Shown: positions 28,496 to 37,846, counted from the first letter of the stretch. The stretch is 64,000 bases of DNA from an uncultured Alphaproteobacteria bacterium (GCA_947258435.1 CAMYID010000017.1:44885-108884), one strand, 5' to 3'. Notes: generated by a model not told the origin, from the letters alone. Numbers and translations are program-made.

Positions 28496-29017
28496 TCAGG
28501 CCACCGGCTTGCGCCGTCGCTCCAGCGTGACAAAGGCGTATGCCGGGCTCTGCTCCTCCCCGCTGTCACCGGTCCCGCCTTTTCTTTCTTCGCGGCGCAC
28601 CTCCACCCAGTCAGCCTCGTCAATGCGGGGAAAGCTCGCATCCCCCGCGACTTCCAGATCCACTTCGGTCATGTAGACCCGGTCGGCAAGCGGCAATGCC
28701 GCGCGGTAAATTTCCTCACCCCCGATAACCATTGCTTCTTCGGCCCCTGCCACCCTTGCGGCCTCTAATGCGGCGGGCAATCCATCCACGACAGTGACCC
28801 CGTCGACCCGCCAGCCCCTGTTCCGTGTGATGACGATATTGAGCCGGCCGGGCAGAGCACGCCCGATGGACTGACAGGTTTTGCGCCCCATGATCACCGG
28901 CTTGCCCATGGTCACTTTCCTGAAGAATTTCAGATCTTCAGGAATATGCCAGGGCAGCCCGCCATCGCGGCCGATCACATCATTGCGGGCTTTCGCGACG
29001 ATAAGAGATATGAGCAT
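28496..29017 (-). CDS. folA: Dihydrofolate reductase
   Basis: NADPH-dependent reduction of dihydrofolate, regenerating the cofactor spent by ThyA. It is 173 aa: ISLIVAKARNDVIGRDGGLPWHIPEDLKFF (substrate site with Asp), MGRKTCQSIGRALPGRLNIVITRN and VIGGEEIYRAAL. It follows thyA by 6 bp on the same strand and converges on mrp with a 17-bp gap. Confidence 0.96.
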   Translation of the reverse strand: MLISLIVAKARNDVIGRDGGLPWHIPEDLKFFRKVTMGKPVIMGRKTCQSIGRALPGRLNIVITRNRGWRVDGVTVVDGLPAALEAARVAGAEEAMVIGGEEIYRAALPLADRVYMTEVDLEVAGDASFPRIDEADWVEVRREERKGGTGDSGEEQSPAYAFVTLERRRKPVA

Positions 29018-29023
29018 CGTCCC

Positions 29024-29818
29024 TCACACCGCGACAGGTGCGGAAATATGGGGCTGTGCCTGATAATTGCGCAGCTCGAAATCGTCATAGGTGAACGCGA
29101 AAATATCCTGCACATCCGGGTTGATCCACATGTGCGGCAAGGGGCCAGGCCTGCGCGCCAGCTGTTCATCCACCTGCGTCATATGATTGCTGTAAAGATG
29201 CGCATCCCCCAATGTATGAATGAACTCACCCGCTTCCAGATCACAGATCTGCGCGATCATCATGGTCAGCAACGCATAAGAAGCGATATTGAAGGGGACG
29301 CCGAGGAAGATATCCGCGCTGCGTTGATAGAGCTGGCAGGACAGGTGCCCATCTGCGACATAAAACTGGAACAGGCAATGGCAGGGTGGCAACGCCATTT
29401 CCCCGATATTGGCGACATTCCAGGCGCTGACTATCAGGCGGCGCGAATCGGGATTGCTGCGAATATCTGAAACAAGCTGCGTGATCTGATCGATCTGCTG
29501 CCCGTCAGGGGTCGGCCAGGAGCGCCACTGGAACCCGTAGACCGGCCCCAGCTCACCGTTCGGGTCCGCCCATTCGTCCCAGATACTGACACCATTTTCC
29601 TTCAGACAAGCAATATTGGTACTGCCCGACAGAAACCACAGTAGCTCGTGAATAATCGATTTCAGGTGCAGTTTCTTGGTGGTCAGCAGCGGGAAACCCT
29701 GGCGCAGATCGAACCGCATCTGATAGCCAAAAACACTGCGCGTTCCCGTGCCTGTACGATCCTGCTTCAGCGTGCCGTTATCGCGCACATGGCGCATCAG
29801 ATCGAGATATTGCTGCAT
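29024..29818 (-). CDS. thyA: Thymidylate synthase
   Basis: Makes dTMP from dUMP with methylenetetrahydrofolate. It is 264 aa, the compact bacterial form. [11 protein letters not shown] is near residue 21, the catalytic Cys146 lies in [11 protein letters not shown], and the dUMP-binding [23 protein letters not shown] and C-terminal PVAV are present. First gene of thyA-folA. Confidence 0.97.
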   Translation of the reverse strand: MQQYLDLMRHVRDNGTLKQDRTGTGTRSVFGYQMRFDLRQGFPLLTTKKLHLKSIIHELLWFLSGSTNIACLKENGVSIWDEWADPNGELGPVYGFQWRSWPTPDGQQIDQITQLVSDIRSNPDSRRLIVSAWNVANIGEMALPPCHCLFQFYVADGHLSCQLYQRSADIFLGVPFNIASYALLTMMIAQICDLEAGEFIHTLGDAHLYSNHMTQVDEQLARRPGPLPHMWINPDVQDIFAFTYDDFELRNYQAQPHISAPVAV

Positions 29819-29873
29819 GTGATAATCAATTCGCCACTGGAATCAGGATCTTGCAACCCTAGTCTGAAATTTA

Positions 29874-29902
29874 TTGAAATTAAACCCGGTCGACCGCATA
29901 TT
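29874..29902 (+). promoter_or_regulatory. Candidate promoter of ssrA
   Basis: TTGAAA (29874-29879), a 17-bp spacer, then CATATT (29897-29902), about 20 bp before the acceptor segment of the tmRNA. The -35 is good and the -10 moderate, so this rests on position as much as on sequence. Confidence 0.45.
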
Positions 29903-29919
29903 AGCTATGTCAGTTCATG

Positions 29920-30265
29920 ACTGACTATGGCGATAAACGAGCGTGAAATAAGCGTATCGGACCCGGGGGCAGTACCCGGCGCCTCCACCAGTTTCTTGCG
30001 CGCAGGCGCATCGGTACCGGCGACAGGGTTCACCTGTCTACGGTCCGCTTTGGGGGCGAAACAGGATCGACGAGCGTGTAAAGACGTATCTTTCGCCCGG
30101 CATGGTACCATCGTTATCGGGCCAGTTCCTTAATTGCGAACGACAACAATGAGGGCTTTGCCCTCGCCGCTGCCTAATTAGGCAAGCGCGGCCCGGAGGG
30201 CGCCGGGCAACAGAAGCCCTCCACTCATCATCTGTTTCCCGCCTGCAGACTGATCGGAGGTTCAA
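29920..30265 (+). ncRNA. ssrA: Two-piece (circularly permuted) tmRNA, alphaproteobacterial type
   Basis: Rescues stalled ribosomes and tags the unfinished protein. Gene order is permuted: the acceptor part comes first, with T-arm CCGGG-GGCAGTA-CCCGG, 3' strand CGCCTCC and encoded ACCA ending at 29990. A spacer of about 60 nt follows, then the coding part starting GGGGGCGAAACAGG at 30052. GGGGGCG and CGCCTCC pair to form the acceptor stem (one G-U). The tag frame (30136-30177) reads ANDNNEGFALAAA, stop TAA. A pseudoknot-like GGAGGGC/GCCCTCC follows. The spacer should be removed by processing. Outer ends are approximate. sspB lies just downstream. Confidence 0.93.
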
Positions 30266-30318
30266 TCCGATAAAATTATCCTCTAAAGTGTCGCAAATTC
30301 TCTCAGGAGTGAGTGGTA

Positions 30319-30819
30319 GTGAGCGACATTATTGAATATCGGGAACTGGTTCAGGAAGCATTGCGCGGGGTTGTTCATGCGGTTATTGCCGAAGTTGCCG
30401 ACACCGGCGCCCTTCCCGGCGCGCATCATTTCTATGTCGCGTTTCGCACCGATCACCCTGAAACGATCATCTCAGAGCGGTTGCGTGAGCGCTATCCCCA
30501 GGAAATGACGATCGTCATTCAGCATCAGTTCTGGGACCTTAAAGTCGATGACGACAAGTTCGAAATCACGCTGAGCTTTGACAATCAGCCCGAAACCCTG
30601 ACGATTCCCTTTGTCGCAATCAAGAATTTCTTCGATCCCAGCGTGCGATTTGGCCTGCAATTCTCTCCCGAGGAAGATGAGGAAGCAGACGAAGCTGCAC
30701 TGGAAAGCCGGGATCTGCAGTCGCCGCTCGAAGATCAGGAGACAGCCGACGAAGAAGACAGTGCGGAAGCGCAGAAAACCGGTGAGGTGGTCAGCCTGGA
30801 CCAGTTCCGGAAAAAATAA
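30319..30819 (+). CDS. sspB: ClpXP adaptor SspB
   Basis: Alphaproteobacterial SspB, which tethers ssrA-tagged proteins to ClpX. It is 166 aa. The folded substrate-binding domain covers about residues 1-120 (YRELVQEALRGVV, HHFYVAFRTDHP, ITLSFDNQPETLTIPF, FFDPSVRFGLQF). A long acidic linker (EEDEEADEAALE..EDQETADEEDSAE) then leads to the C-terminal ClpX-binding tail VVSLDQFRKK. Start GTG 30319 has AGGAG 9 nt upstream; an upstream GTG at 30313 would be only 3 nt from it. Directly after ssrA, so tag and adaptor genes are neighbours. Confidence 0.95.
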   Translation: MSDIIEYRELVQEALRGVVHAVIAEVADTGALPGAHHFYVAFRTDHPETIISERLRERYPQEMTIVIQHQFWDLKVDDDKFEITLSFDNQPETLTIPFVAIKNFFDPSVRFGLQFSPEEDEEADEAALESRDLQSPLEDQETADEEDSAEAQKTGEVVSLDQFRKK

Positions 30820-30854
30820 CAAGAATCCACGGTTTTCCAGAAGGCGGCTCTGCT

Positions 30855-31784
30855 ATGTTTCACACTCTCATCTGCGATATGCTGGGCATTGAAGTCCCGA
30901 TATTGCAGGGGGCGATGCAAGGGGCTGGCGGCCCGCGTCTTGCCGCGGCGGTAAGTGAGGCAGGCGGGCTTGGCATCTTGCACACTTTTGGCGACACGCT
31001 TGACGATCTGCGGCGCGATATTCACGAAACCCGCGCACTGACCCGCAAACCGATTGCCGTCAATATCACGCCTATGGGCAAGGCCTTTACCCGATCCCGC
31101 GCCGAACTATGCATCGAAGAAAACATCCCGATCGTCACAACAGGGCGCGCCGATCCCGGGGAAAGTGCTGTCCGGATGCTCAAGGATGCCGGTATTATCG
31201 TCATTCCCGTTGTGCCGAGTGTTGAGCATGCCAAACGGGTTGAGGCAGAAGGCGTGGATGCGATTATCGCATCGGGCTGCGAGGCAGGCGGGCATGTCGG
31301 CAATGTGGCCAGCCTGCCGCTCATCCCCCAGGTTGTCGACGCGGTAAAAGTGCCGGTGCTCGCCGCAGGGGGCATTGCCGACGGGCGCGGTTTTCTTGCC
31401 GCACTGGCGCTGGGGGCGGTCGGTGTACAGATCGGCACGCGCTTTGTCGCCACACCTGAAAGCGATGCGGGCCGCAGCTATCGCGCGGCCCTGCTTGAGG
31501 CAAGGGAAACTGATACAATCGTGTCCGATTCGATGACCGGCGCGCCGGTCAGGGCAATCACAACACCCCAAATCATCGCTTACGAGAAAGCGAAAAACAG
31601 CGGCGCGACGGCAGCCGAACTGAAAGCGATGCGGCAGGCGGTCAGGGCGGGCGGCGCGAAAGGCCCAGCAGGCCAGAATACAGGCATGATTCATGATATT
31701 CAGCCGGCGGCGGAACTCATGCATCAGATACTTTCCGATGCGCAAACTTACAGCAGGAGAATCGTCACACTGGCGAATTCTTAG
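30855..31784 (+). CDS. Nitronate monooxygenase-family flavoprotein
   Basis: FMN TIM-barrel enzyme of the nitronate monooxygenase/2-nitropropane dioxygenase family, 309 aa. PILQGAMQGAGGPRLAAAVSEAGGLG at the N-terminus, PIAVNIT, the His in IIASGCEAGGHVGN, and the phosphate-binding LAAGGIADGRG and GVQIGTRFVATPES are visible. Members oxidise nitronates or act as FabK-like enoyl reductases; sequence does not decide between them. It lies 35 bp downstream of sspB and 109 bp upstream of fumC. Confidence 0.9.
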   Translation: MFHTLICDMLGIEVPILQGAMQGAGGPRLAAAVSEAGGLGILHTFGDTLDDLRRDIHETRALTRKPIAVNITPMGKAFTRSRAELCIEENIPIVTTGRADPGESAVRMLKDAGIIVIPVVPSVEHAKRVEAEGVDAIIASGCEAGGHVGNVASLPLIPQVVDAVKVPVLAAGGIADGRGFLAALALGAVGVQIGTRFVATPESDAGRSYRAALLEARETDTIVSDSMTGAPVRAITTPQIIAYEKAKNSGATAAELKAMRQAVRAGGAKGPAGQNTGMIHDIQPAAELMHQILSDAQTYSRRIVTLANS

Positions 31785-31893
31785 TGTTTCATCTGGGCTC
31801 CGATGTGGCGTGAGCAGCCGCGGAACGGGCTTGCGTGTTTTTCCTGACGGACTGACATGCTATGGGTCAGCGTCAATTTGAGGGGAACAGAAA

Positions 31894-33300
31894 ATGGCGA
31901 AGAAAGCAGCGAACAAAGTCCGCATCGAAACGGACTCATTCGGCAAGATCAAGGTGCCCGCGGACAAATATTGGGGTGCCCAAACGCAGAGAAGCCTGCA
32001 GAACTTCAAAATCGGGTGGGAGCAGATGCCCATGCCGGTTATCCGCGGCTTCGCCATCCTCAAACGCTCAGCGGCGATTGTGAACATGCAGCTTGGCGTG
32101 CTTGACAAAAAAATCGGCAAAGCCATCGTTCAGGCTGCTGATGATGTGCTGGCTGGCAAGCTGGACGGAAATTTTCCGCTTGTCGTCTGGCAGACCGGGT
32201 CGGGCACGCAATCGAATATGAACAGCAATGAAGTGCTGTCGAACAGGGCGATTGAAATTCTTGGCGGCACAATGGGCTCGAAAGACCCGGTACACCCCAA
32301 TGACCATTGCAATATGGGGCAGTCCTCAAATGACAGCTTTCCAACCGCCATGCATGTCGCGGCCGCAGAACAGATTGTGCATCTGCTGATCCCGGCACTT
32401 GAGCATCTGCAAGGCGCATTGTCGGAAAAATCGAAAGCCTGGAAAACGATCATCAAAATCGGCCGCACCCATACCCAGGATGCAACGCCACTGACCCTGG
32501 GCCAGGAATTCTCAGGTTATGCCACACAGGTGCAGTATGGCATCAAGCGCATCAAAGCCACCCTGCCGCGCCTCTACCAGCTGGCGCAGGGCGGCACGGC
32601 GGTCGGTACAGGACTGAACTCCCATAAGGGTTTTGACAAGATGATCGCGCAGGAAATCGCGAAAATCACCAAGCTTCCCTTCGTGACAGCCCCCAATAAA
32701 TTCGAGGCGCTTGCGGCGCATGATGCAATCGTTGAAGCGCATGGCGCCTTGAACACAATCGCCGTCAGCCTGATGAAAATCGCCAATGATATCCGCTTTC
32801 TGGGTTCTGGCCCGCGCAGCGGTTTAGGTGAACTTTCCCTGCCTGAAAACGAACCGGGCTCATCCATCATGCCCGGCAAGGTCAACCCCACCCAATGCGA
32901 GGCGCTGACACAGGTTTGTGCGCAGGTTATGGGTAACCAGACGGCCGTTTCGGTTGCGGGATCGAACGGCCATTTCGAGCTTAATGTCTTCAAGCCCGTC
33001 ATGATTTACAATTTACTGCAGTCGGTGCAATTGCTGGCCGATGCCAGCGTCAGCTTCACGGATAACTGCGTTGTGGGTATTCAGCCGAATACGGAAAATA
33101 TTTCCCAGTTGATGAACCGGTCGCTGATGCTTGTGACGGCACTTGCACCCAAAATCGGCTATGATAACGCAACCACCGTTGCGAAAACCGCCCACAAGAA
33201 CGGCACGACTTTGCGCGAAGAAGCCGTCAGGCTCGGTTTTGTCACAGAAGCCGAATTTGACAAAACCGTTAAACCTCAGGACATGATCGGACCGAAATAG
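31894..33300 (+). CDS. fumC: Fumarate hydratase, class II
   Basis: Oxygen-stable, Fe-S-free fumarase of the TCA cycle. It is 468 aa, with [47 protein letters not shown] (catalytic His) and the superfamily signature [23 protein letters not shown] precedes the ATG. Followed closely by a ribbon-helix-helix gene, as in many alphaproteobacteria. Confidence 0.97.
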   Translation: MAKKAANKVRIETDSFGKIKVPADKYWGAQTQRSLQNFKIGWEQMPMPVIRGFAILKRSAAIVNMQLGVLDKKIGKAIVQAADDVLAGKLDGNFPLVVWQTGSGTQSNMNSNEVLSNRAIEILGGTMGSKDPVHPNDHCNMGQSSNDSFPTAMHVAAAEQIVHLLIPALEHLQGALSEKSKAWKTIIKIGRTHTQDATPLTLGQEFSGYATQVQYGIKRIKATLPRLYQLAQGGTAVGTGLNSHKGFDKMIAQEIAKITKLPFVTAPNKFEALAAHDAIVEAHGALNTIAVSLMKIANDIRFLGSGPRSGLGELSLPENEPGSSIMPGKVNPTQCEALTQVCAQVMGNQTAVSVAGSNGHFELNVFKPVMIYNLLQSVQLLADASVSFTDNCVVGIQPNTENISQLMNRSLMLVTALAPKIGYDNATTVAKTAHKNGTTLREEAVRLGFVTEAEFDKTVKPQDMIGPK

Positions 33301-33349
33301 AGGCCAATCGGCAACACGCCGACCGCGCCGCATAACGCAAACTCAGGAA

Positions 33350-33613
33350 ATGGCTGGCCCGATCAAACGCTCTGTCACCCTGGCGGGGCACAGGACCAGC
33401 ATTTCGCTGGAAGCGGATTTCTGGGATGCACTGCAGGATATTGCGGCAGGGCGGCAAGTTTCAGTCAGTGCACTGATAACAGAAATTGACAGCCAGCGTT
33501 CGCTTGCCGACAGCAATAGCAACGGCCTGTCGAGCGCCATCCGCCTGTTTGTCCTGCGTTACTACCGCAGACAGGTGGAAAGTGGTTTCTCAGATCACGA
33601 GGGTAATCAATGA
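33350..33613 (+). CDS. Ribbon-helix-helix domain protein (RHH_4 type)
   Basis: 87 aa small probable DNA-binding protein: IKRSVTLAGHRTSISLEADFWDALQDIAAGRQVSVSALITEID is the beta-strand and two-helix core, followed by SSAIRLFVLRYYRRQ. The family is conserved downstream of fumC in alphaproteobacteria. The DUF4169 gene often found between the two is absent (only 49 bp). Target operator unknown. Confidence 0.88.
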   Translation: MAGPIKRSVTLAGHRTSISLEADFWDALQDIAAGRQVSVSALITEIDSQRSLADSNSNGLSSAIRLFVLRYYRRQVESGFSDHEGNQ

Positions 33614-33656
33614 AACCACCAGCCGACGAACAGCTGCCGGAGCGGATTAATATCGC

Positions 33657-34088
33657 TTATCCCGATGCAATATAGGCTTTAAGGGCATCCGCCTCGGCCG
33701 ATTGTTCGGCAATCCGCAACTTCACGACATCACCGATTGAGACGATACCGCGCAACTCACCATCATCGAACACGGGAAGATGCCGGAAACGGCCATGGGT
33801 CATCTTTTCCATAACCGATTGCAGACTGTCAGAAGAACTGCATGTGACGACTTCACCAGTCATCAGATCCTGAACCTTGCGGTGTAAGATAGCCGCTGCA
33901 TCGACGGCCAGCGCGTGAATAAGGTCTCGCTCCGACACAATACCGACGATCTTGCCCCCCGCATCGCGCACCAGCACCGCACCAATACGCCATTTAGCCA
34001 ATGTCCGGGCAAGCGACAGCGCCGAATCGTCAGGCAATACCGTAACAACATCGCCCCCTTTCCCCCCCAGAATATCAGCAACAATCAT
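33657..34088 (-). CDS. CBS-domain protein
   Basis: 143 aa made of two CBS modules (about 8-60 and 70-130): LPDDSALSLARTLAKWRIGAVLVRD...IVGIVSERDLIHAL and SDSLQSVMEKMTHGRFRHLPVFDDGELRGIVSIGDVVK. Such stand-alone pairs bind adenosyl nucleotides; the effector and partner are unknown. AGGAGG lies 5 nt before the ATG. The first codons (LGGKGGD) are encoded by runs of seven and five G separated by AAA. Converges on the RHH gene; 234 bp upstream contain no gene. Confidence 0.92.
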   Translation of the reverse strand: MIVADILGGKGGDVVTVLPDDSALSLARTLAKWRIGAVLVRDAGGKIVGIVSERDLIHALAVDAAAILHRKVQDLMTGEVVTCSSSDSLQSVMEKMTHGRFRHLPVFDDGELRGIVSIGDVVKLRIAEQSAEADALKAYIASG

Positions 34089-34322
34089 GTTTGCCTCCTG
34101 TTTCTGGAACAGCAGTCTGGCTTGCCTGCACCACGGGCGGGCAAATCCACACCGCAGAAGTGTAGAAGGATAGACCGGAACCCTTGAGCGTGCAATTCTG
34201 CGGGACCAAACAGAATTTAGAAAATTAGTTTCGGAAGCTGACAGCTATCAATGCCAATCAGGCGGGCAGGCCGCGCTTGCCGCAATTCACCCGTGCCTGA
34301 TTCTGCCAAAAAGCGTGGCTGA

Positions 34323-35147
34323 TCAGGCGATATTCAGCCGCGCATTTTCACGCGCCATGAAGGCGCCGCTCCAGATTGTCTTGGCATCTGCCTCAAGCTG
34401 ATCGAGAAAACGGTCTTCGTGATCAGGATCATGATGGAAGATCGCGAGGCTTTTCACATTTGCAGCCTGACACAGGCGAATGCCTTCCTGCCAGGTGGAA
34501 TGCCCCCAGCCGATCTTTGATTCGAACTCCTTGTCGGTATAGGTCGAATCATAGATCACCAGATCCGCGCCTTCGATCAGGGCAAGGACATTTTCATCGG
34601 GCTTGCCGACTACATGCTCAGTATCGGTCACATAGCAAACGGCATGCCCACGATGTTCAATCCGGTAACCGGTTGCCCCGTCGGGATGATTCAAAGGCGC
34701 GGTCTTGATATGAATACGTGAACTCAGATCGAATGAATCGCCGGCCTTGAAGTCATGATAATTCATCTCCGCATTCATCACTTCCAGCGGCACCGGGAAA
34801 AACGGATGCGTCATCTGCCCTGAGAAAACATCCTGGATACTCAACCCGTTGCCCAGATGGCCAGCCATCACATCGAAGGAGTAACCTTCTTTGAAAGCCG
34901 GAGCAAAGAAGGGAAAGCCGCTGATATGATCCCAGTGTGTGTGCGACATCAGGATCGTTGCATGCTTGGTGTTCTTACGCATGAGCCAATGCCCCAGATT
35001 GCGCATGCCCGTACCCGCATCGAGGATCAGACGCTCCCCGCCGCAGGAAACTTCAATACAGCTTGTATTGCCGCCATATTGAATATGATTTGCGCCGGGG
35101 CAAGCAATGCTGCCTCGCACACCCCAAAACTTAACCTTAAATGCCAT
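34323..35147 (-). CDS. MBL-fold metallo-hydrolase (RNase Z/PDE-like)
   Basis: 274 aa metallo-beta-lactamase-fold protein. It shows KFWGVRGSIACPG, YGGNTSCIEV, LDAGTG, the metal motif SHTHWDHISGFPFF, a later His in NHPDGATGYRIEH, the bridging Asp in CYVTDTEH and a late IFHHDPDHED. The pattern is like cAMP phosphodiesterase/RNase Z relatives; the substrate is unknown. ATG 35147 with GGGAG 9 nt upstream is preferred to ATG 35171. A small open frame precedes it on the same strand. Confidence 0.9.
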   Translation of the reverse strand: MAFKVKFWGVRGSIACPGANHIQYGGNTSCIEVSCGGERLILDAGTGMRNLGHWLMRKNTKHATILMSHTHWDHISGFPFFAPAFKEGYSFDVMAGHLGNGLSIQDVFSGQMTHPFFPVPLEVMNAEMNYHDFKAGDSFDLSSRIHIKTAPLNHPDGATGYRIEHRGHAVCYVTDTEHVVGKPDENVLALIEGADLVIYDSTYTDKEFESKIGWGHSTWQEGIRLCQAANVKSLAIFHHDPDHEDRFLDQLEADAKTIWSGAFMARENARLNIA

Positions 35148-35171
35148 CTCCAACTTCTCCCTAGCGCCCAT

Positions 35172-35369
35172 TCATCGCGGGAGCTCTACCGCCAATTCCT
35201 CTGCACGACAGACCTTATAGAAATCAATTCCAAGACGCGAATATAAATCATCCTTGAACGACATTCCCGACGACGGATCTAAATTGATTGACTGAATATT
35301 ATCTATAATTTGTGAAGACGCCCGCACATGTCCATGGTTTTTCGCAGCGGCTGAAAAATCTGTGACCAT
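35172..35369 (-). CDS. Hypothetical small protein upstream of the MBL-fold gene
   Basis: 65-codon frame from ATG 35369, with AGG 5 nt upstream, ending 24 bp before the MBL-fold start. No family is recognised and no membrane segment is visible. It begins MVTDFSAAAKNHG and contains a mixed-charge LYSRLGIDFYKVCRAEELAVELP. The region is more AT-rich than its surroundings, so the frame is less likely to arise by chance GC bias, but coding status is unproven. Confidence 0.35.
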   Translation of the reverse strand: MVTDFSAAAKNHGHVRASSQIIDNIQSINLDPSSGMSFKDDLYSRLGIDFYKVCRAEELAVELPR

Positions 35370-35375
35370 CGTCAC

Positions 35376-35568
35376 CTGACGTTGCCCCCTACTAGTGGCA
35401 GATTTTAGAGGTCAACTAAGCAGCTACATATGCCTGCTGCGTAAAGAAAACTCTTTCTCGCCTTACTTCAACAATTTCTCTTATGCTATATGATGATATA
35501 AAATTAAGGGGGCGACTTTCATCAATGTCGGAACTTTTCAATGAGCAATTCATTTTTTGGGGTGTTGT
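35376..35568 (+). promoter_or_regulatory. AT-rich intergenic region with candidate manC promoter
   Basis: About 190 bp, clearly richer in A+T than the rest of the window. TTCAAC (35467-35472), a 16-bp spacer and TATGAT (35489-35494) form a plausible plus-strand promoter, leaving a leader of about 70 nt before manC. GGGGTG precedes the manC start. No other structure is convincing. Confidence 0.4.
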
Positions 35569-37044
35569 ATGCAACAGAATATGAACAGCAACATCACTGA
35601 TAGTTCTGTTTACCCTGTCATCCTCTCAGGTGGCAGCGGATCGCGCCTATGGCCGATTTCGCGCAGCCTTCATCCCAAGCAACTGCAACCCTTACTGGCC
35701 GAGCATAGCTTGTTGCAGGATACAGCGCTTCGCTTCGCGGGCCAGAACGGTTATCCCGGACCTGTGGTTATCTGCAATGATGAACATCGCTTTCTGATTG
35801 CCGAACAGCTGCGCGAGAAGCAGCTCAAGCCAACCATGCAGATTCTCGAACCGGTCGGGCGAAACACGGCACCTGCCGCCGCCGTAGCCGCAATGTGTCT
35901 TCAGGAAACCGATCCTGACGCGATTTTGCTGCTAATGCCGGCCGATCACCGAATTGGCGATTTGCCTGCATTTTTTGATGCCATCGCCTCAGCACGGCTT
36001 GCCGCACAGGCGGGCATGCTTGTCACATTCGGAATTAAACCGGCACATCCTGAAACAGGTTACGGCTATATCAGGCAAGGCCCCGCCATCGCGTCGCTGT
36101 GCGAGTCGGAAGTAATCTACAAGGTGGATCGCTTTGTTGAAAAACCCGACCGGGAGACCGCACAGGCCTATCTCGATTCCGGTGATTATTTCTGGAACAG
36201 CGGCATTTTCATGTTCCGTGCGGATGCCTTTCTGCAACAGTTGGCAATATTGCAGCCCGAAATCCTGCGGGCCTGTCGGCGGGCAACCGAGCAGGGGCAA
36301 AGCGATCTTGATTTCTTCCGGCTGGATAAGGAAAGTTTTGCGACCTGCCCCGCCGATTCCATTGACTATGCTGTCATGGAGCATGCCGACAATGTGGCGA
36401 TGGTCCCGGTTGATATGGACTGGAGCGATGTCGGTTCATGGGCTGCACTTTGGGATCTTGCACAGCATGATGATAGCGGCAATTCGCTTATCGGCGATGT
36501 CATCACCAAACAGACCCGTAACAGCTATATCCGCGCGGAAAACAGGCTGATTGCGACGATCGGCGTGGAAGATCTGGTCGTGGTCGAGACTGCGGATGCC
36601 GTACTTGTTGCCGCACGTGACAAGGTCCAGCAGGTAAAAGAAGTCGTCGATACGTTAAAACAAGACGGTCGGCACGAGCATCGAAACCACCAGCGCGTCT
36701 ATCGGCCTTGGGGCTTTTACGAAACGCTGGATCTGGGCGACCGGCATCAGGTGAAACATCTTATGGTGAAGCCTGGCGCGCAGTTATCGCTTCAGATGCA
36801 CCATCACCGCGCCGAACATTGGGTTGTCGTCAAGGGATCAGCACGCGTAACCCGCAATAATGAAACACACCTTCTTGCAGAGAATGCGAGCATCTATCTC
36901 CCGCTCGGTTGCAGCCATCGTCTTGAAAATCCCGGCAGCGTCCCCTTAAGTGTCATCGAAGTACAATCGGGCAGCTATCTTGGTGAAGACGATATCGTCC
37001 GCTTTGACGATGATTATCAACGCCACGACAGAGCGGCTGAATAA
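35569..37044 (+). CDS. manC: Mannose-1-phosphate guanylyltransferase / mannose-6-phosphate isomerase
   Basis: Bifunctional type II enzyme supplying GDP-mannose for surface polysaccharide or glycolipid, 491 aa. The nucleotidyltransferase domain (about 15-345) has YPVILSGGSGSRLWPISR, the FVEKPDRETA motif and MEHADNVAMVPVDMDWSDVGSW. The C-terminal cupin domain (about 370-480) has RPWGFYETLDLGDRHQVKHLMVKPGAQLSLQMHHHRAEHWVVV, with metal-binding His residues. ATG 35569 is chosen (GGGGTG 5 nt upstream). It stands alone, without other sugar-nucleotide genes, and shares a 2-bp junction with the convergent nnrU. Confidence 0.94.
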   Translation: MQQNMNSNITDSSVYPVILSGGSGSRLWPISRSLHPKQLQPLLAEHSLLQDTALRFAGQNGYPGPVVICNDEHRFLIAEQLREKQLKPTMQILEPVGRNTAPAAAVAAMCLQETDPDAILLLMPADHRIGDLPAFFDAIASARLAAQAGMLVTFGIKPAHPETGYGYIRQGPAIASLCESEVIYKVDRFVEKPDRETAQAYLDSGDYFWNSGIFMFRADAFLQQLAILQPEILRACRRATEQGQSDLDFFRLDKESFATCPADSIDYAVMEHADNVAMVPVDMDWSDVGSWAALWDLAQHDDSGNSLIGDVITKQTRNSYIRAENRLIATIGVEDLVVVETADAVLVAARDKVQQVKEVVDTLKQDGRHEHRNHQRVYRPWGFYETLDLGDRHQVKHLMVKPGAQLSLQMHHHRAEHWVVVKGSARVTRNNETHLLAENASIYLPLGCSHRLENPGSVPLSVIEVQSGSYLGEDDIVRFDDDYQRHDRAAE

Positions 37045-37046
37045 GG

Positions 37047-37724
37047 TCAGATCGCTGCCACACCAAATAATGCGGGGTGGAAATATAAGAAGCCGGCAAA
37101 CGCTGCAACTGCTGCAGCCACTCGCCACAACCCGATTTCAGACGCCACGAAGCTGTTGCGCCCCTGCAAGATGGCCGCAAAAGGCACGATTGAGGTCTGA
37201 TCAGCAAAATGCTGCCAATCCGGGCCAAACTGCAATCGCCGTTTCCTGTCGATAAGAAACGGACCGATCAGTGCAAGCAAGCCAAAACTGCCAAAGAATA
37301 TGATCGAGGCAAAATCGCCGTTCACCGCAATATGGGCCAGTGCCCATAGCAGAACCCCACACAGGAAGGGGTGCCGGCTAATCCGGGTAATGCCGCGTAC
37401 CGCCCCGTGCCCCCGCAGCAGATTTTCCGTACCAACCGAAGTCGGGGTCGGGGTCGTCAAGCCGATCACCACCAGCAGAAAGCCAATAAACACAAATGCA
37501 AGCGCGACAACCCGCACCGCAGCTGGCGCCACCCAAAACATTTCGTGCGATGCCGCGCCATAGGCCATCACAAGCCACACAATGCCGGCAGCCGACAGAA
37601 GAGAAAACACCCCCTGGTAAGGCCGCTCGCCAATCGCTGCGACAAGGAGGCCACGCAATGCGGTGCCCGAAATCAGAATATGGATCCCGACAAAAAAACC
37701 GCCTGCAAGCATTAGCATCGTCAT
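37047..37724 (-). CDS. nnrU: NnrU family membrane protein
   Basis: 225 aa with six or so hydrophobic helices and the NnrU core HGAVRGITRISRHPFLCGVLLWALAHI, related to isoprenylcysteine methyltransferase-like membrane proteins. NnrU is linked to nitrite/nitric-oxide metabolism in some denitrifiers, but most homologues occur elsewhere and the activity is unknown; no denitrification gene is near. Start ATG 37724 has GGGAGACAGGGA upstream; the frame is open to 37814. Confidence 0.87.
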   Translation of the reverse strand: MTMLMLAGGFFVGIHILISGTALRGLLVAAIGERPYQGVFSLLSAAGIVWLVMAYGAASHEMFWVAPAAVRVVALAFVFIGFLLVVIGLTTPTPTSVGTENLLRGHGAVRGITRISRHPFLCGVLLWALAHIAVNGDFASIIFFGSFGLLALIGPFLIDRKRRLQFGPDWQHFADQTSIVPFAAILQGRNSFVASEIGLWRVAAAVAAFAGFLYFHPALFGVAAI

Positions 37725-37846
37725 TCCCTGTCTCCCTCTGCAGCCATCCAACTGACTTTCTTCTGGAAGGCTAAACAGGAAACAGGCGCGCGCGCAATCT
37801 TTCAAGGCGTGCAAACGCGCACCCGGGCGGAAAGAGACAGGGGCGT

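Noticed and set aside
29927..30265. Short open frames on both strands between thyA and sspB
   Set aside because: The region is explained by the two-piece tmRNA, with acceptor stem, T-arm, tag frame and pseudoknot.
33614..34322. A tRNA or small RNA around the CBS gene, including 34089-34322
   Set aside because: No cloverleaf, conserved T-loop or strong hairpin with U run could be found in the 234-bp spacer.
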